Shown: one piece after another, positions 5,419-6,857 of the stretch
How positions within the stretch are numbered: position 1 is the stretch's first letter
How the letters are laid out: each line of letters opens with the position of its first letter
From: Candidatus Krumholzibacteriia bacterium
GTDB lineage: Bacteria > Krumholzibacteriota > Krumholzibacteriia > LZORAL124-64-63
Assembly (NCBI GenBank): GCA_014859985.1
Contig: JACZKN010000111.1
Location: 1 to 6,857, forward strand
DNA length: 6,857 bases
Reading direction: 5' to 3'
The notes under the pieces: model-generated
What the model saw: the letters and a program-made list of their open reading frames with translations, nothing else
Told to the model about the DNA's origin: nothing
Databases searched by the model: none
Program-made: the position numbers and the translations under genes

Positions 5419-6267
5419 ATGTGCGATACCTGCGGCTGCGGCCAGCCCGCCGACGCGGTCACCTACCGCAAGCCGGGCCAGGAGGAGCCCGTTCACCACG
5501 GGCACGCCCACGACCATCACCATGACCATGACCATGACCATGACCACGACCACGGTCCCGGCCACCGCCACGACCATGATCATGACCACGACCACGGCTC
5601 CCGCACCCTGGCGGTGGAGCAGGACGTCCTGCAGAAGAACAACCTGCTGGCCCAGCGCAACCGGGGCTGGTTCGAGGCCAAGGGCATCCTGGCGCTGAAC
5701 CTGGTGTCGTCGCCCGGGTCGGGCAAGACCACGCTGCTGGAGCGCACCATCTGCGACCTGGGCGCCGAGGTGCCCCTGGCGGTGATCGAAGGCGACCAGC
5801 AGACCACGCGCGACGCCGACCGCATCGCCGCGGCGGGCGCGCCGGTGATCCAGGTGAACACCGGCCACGGCTGCCACCTGGACGCGGCCATGGTCAAGCG
5901 CGCGGTGGGCGAGCTGGCGCCGGCGGACCGCTCGCTGCTGCTGATCGAGAACGTGGGCAACCTGGTCTGCCCGGCCCTGTTCGACCTGGGCGAGGCGGCC
6001 AAGGTGGTCATCATCTCCGTGACCGAGGGCGACGACAAGCCGCTGAAGTATCCCACGATGTTCGCGGCCGGCCGCTTGTGCCTGATCAACAAGATCGACC
6101 TGCTGCCCTACGTGGACTTCGACGCCGACCGCTGCGAACGGGCCGCCCGCGCGGTGAACCCGGACCTGGAGTTCCTGCGGGTCTCGGCCACCACCGGCGA
6201 GGGCCTGGACGCCTGGTACGCCTGGCTGCGGGAGCGCCTGCAGGAGTCCGGCGGCGGCGTGGTGTGA
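5419..6267 (+). CDS. hypB: Hydrogenase nickel-incorporation GTPase HypB with His-rich nickel-binding tail
   Basis: HypB is a SIMIBI-class GTPase that delivers nickel to the hydrogenase precursor with HypA. The 282 residues show, in order: N-terminal high-affinity nickel motif MCDTCGCG (Cys2, Cys5, Cys7); a His/Asp tract at 26-59 with 18 His in 34 residues; P-loop SSPGSGKTT (Lys103); EGDQQT (124-129); the second metal site Cys152-His153 (HGCH) and Cys184 (NLVCP), matching E. coli C166/H167/C198; and guanine-specificity NKID (224-227). Having both the CxxCGC motif and a long His tract suggests nickel storage as well as delivery. Start ATG 5419 has AGGAGG 6 nt upstream. The end overlaps the hypF start by 4 nt. 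Identity is firm. Confidence 0.97.
   Translation: MCDTCGCGQPADAVTYRKPGQEEPVHHGHAHDHHHDHDHDHDHDHGPGHRHDHDHDHDHGSRTLAVEQDVLQKNNLLAQRNRGWFEAKGILALNLVSSPGSGKTTLLERTICDLGAEVPLAVIEGDQQTTRDADRIAAAGAPVIQVNTGHGCHLDAAMVKRAVGELAPADRSLLLIENVGNLVCPALFDLGEAAKVVIISVTEGDDKPLKYPTMFAAGRLCLINKIDLLPYVDFDADRCERAARAVNPDLEFLRVSATTGEGLDAWYAWLRERLQESGGGVV
5521..5550 (+). repeat. Tandem hexamer repeat coding the HypB His-Asp tract
   Basis: Four exact copies of CATGAC (5521-5544) are followed by a CACGAC variant (5545-5550). All are in frame and encode His-Asp. A second, less regular run (CACGACCATGAT...) encodes residues 51-58. Such repeats can change length by in-frame slippage without breaking the protein. Confidence 0.8.
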
Positions 6268-6857
6268 TCCGCCGCCGCCTGCTGGTCGACGGCGTGGTGC
6301 AGGGGGTGGGCTTCCGCCCCTTCGTGCACCGCCTCGCCTGCGACGAGCAGCTGGCCGGCTTCGTCGGCAACTCCAGCCGCGGCGTGGTGATCGAGGTGGA
6401 GGGGCCGCCGGAGCGCGTCGAGGGTTTCACGCGGCGCCTGCGGGCGGAGGCCCCGCCCCTGGCCGAGGTGGTTGCGGTGGAGGCCGAAGACATCGCCACG
6501 ACCGGCGACACCGCTTTCGTGATCGTCGCCTCCAGGGACACGCCCGGCACCCGCACCCTCATCCCCTTCGACGTGGCCACCTGCGCCGACTGCCTGCGGG
6601 AGATCCGCGACCCCCGCGACCGCCGCCGCGGCTATCCCTTCACCAACTGCACCAACTGCGGGCCGCGCTGGACCATCATCGGGCGCATCCCCTACGACCG
6701 GCCCTTCACGTCCATGGCCGCGTTCACCATGTGCCCGGCCTGCCGGCGCGAGTACGACGACCCGGCCGACCGGCGCTTCCACGCCCAGCCCAACGCCTGC
6801 CCCGAGTGCGGTCCGCGGCTCTGGCTGGAGGGCCCGGTGGGGGCCACCGCCCCCGGG
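6264..6857 (+). CDS. hypF: Carbamoyltransferase HypF, N-terminal part (runs off the window)
   Basis: HypF makes the carbamoyl group from carbamoyl phosphate and passes it to HypE, which turns it into the CN ligands of the [NiFe] site. Only 198 of the usual ~750 residues are in view, with no stop. Residues ~3-90 are an acylphosphatase domain: VQGVGFRPF contains catalytic Arg18, and GNSSRGVVIEVEG contains Asn36. Two zinc fingers follow, each CxxC-x18-CxxC: Cys107/110/129/132 and Cys157/160/179/182, with family motifs YPFTNCTNCGPR and RRFHAQPNACPECGPR. The YrdC-like and Kae1-like domains must lie beyond the window. The start is GTG 6264, inside GTGA shared with the hypB stop, which suggests translational coupling. 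The only nearby GGAG (6243-6246) is 17 nt away, supporting coupling over independent initiation. hypC, hypD and hypE would be expected downstream. Confidence 0.95.
   Translation, partial: MIRRRLLVDGVVQGVGFRPFVHRLACDEQLAGFVGNSSRGVVIEVEGPPERVEGFTRRLRAEAPPLAEVVAVEAEDIATTGDTAFVIVASRDTPGTRTLIPFDVATCADCLREIRDPRDRRRGYPFTNCTNCGPRWTIIGRIPYDRPFTSMAAFTMCPACRREYDDPADRRFHAQPNACPECGPRLWLEGPVGATAPG

Noticed and set aside
3702..5462. A - strand open frame of about 590 codons opposite the HAD, asparaginase-domain and hypA genes
   Set aside because: It is antisense to three genes with clear family motifs, and its own translation has no recognisable domain.
5521..5595. Short tandem repeats as a CRISPR-like or minisatellite array
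   Set aside because: The repeats are 6-bp, in frame, without spacers, and encode the expected HypB His-rich tail.
5580..6782. Several - strand open frames opposite hypB and hypF
   Set aside because: They mirror well-identified genes and show only shadow composition. The Met-Val repeat opposite the His-Asp tract is simply the reverse of the CATGAC hexamers.

Overview
The window is GC-rich (roughly 70 % by eye) bacterial DNA. It encodes outer-membrane-type beta-barrel proteins, a lipobox lipoprotein and Sec signal peptides, so the host is a Gram-negative (diderm) bacterium. The DUF6588-like barrel together with the high GC suggests an uncultured FCB-group-like lineage (for example Krumholzibacteria or Eisenbacteria-like). 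That placement is inference; no rRNA or marker gene is present. The hydrogenase-maturation genes show that the organism makes at least one [NiFe] hydrogenase.

Left half (1-3584), cell envelope. Positions 1-411 hold no convincing gene. A small secreted fibronectin-III-like protein (412-771, +) converges on a small outer-membrane barrel (850-1479, -), and a perfect 15-bp hairpin separates them. The barrel gene has a plausible promoter with two 11-bp direct repeats just upstream. A 450-bp noncoding stretch (1480-1929) follows, with nested inverted repeats and a strong terminator hairpin. Next is a leftward two-gene operon: a DUF6588-like barrel (3584-2649), then a lipoprotein of unknown function (2610-1930), separated by 38 bp.

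Right half (3604-6857), rightward genes. A recognisable promoter precedes a capless HAD-superfamily protein (3750-4394), whose first motif is DMAGT in place of DxDGT. A stand-alone asparaginase-type N-terminal domain (4428-4922) follows 33 bp later. A second promoter leads into a hydrogenase-maturation operon: hypA (5047-5382), hypB (5419-6267) and hypF (6264 to the window end, incomplete). HypA and HypB deliver nickel to the hydrogenase large subunit. HypF starts synthesis of the CN ligands of the active-site iron. hypA and hypB are separated by a perfect 22-nt palindrome that sits one base before the hypB ribosome binding site. hypB and hypF overlap by 4 nt.

I found no CRISPR array, transposase, tRNA or rRNA, and no clear evidence of a wholly new system. 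The most interesting points are the atypical HAD paired with a mini-asparaginase, the uncharacterised barrel/lipoprotein operon, the structured noncoding region 1783-1900, and the hypA-hypB hairpin.
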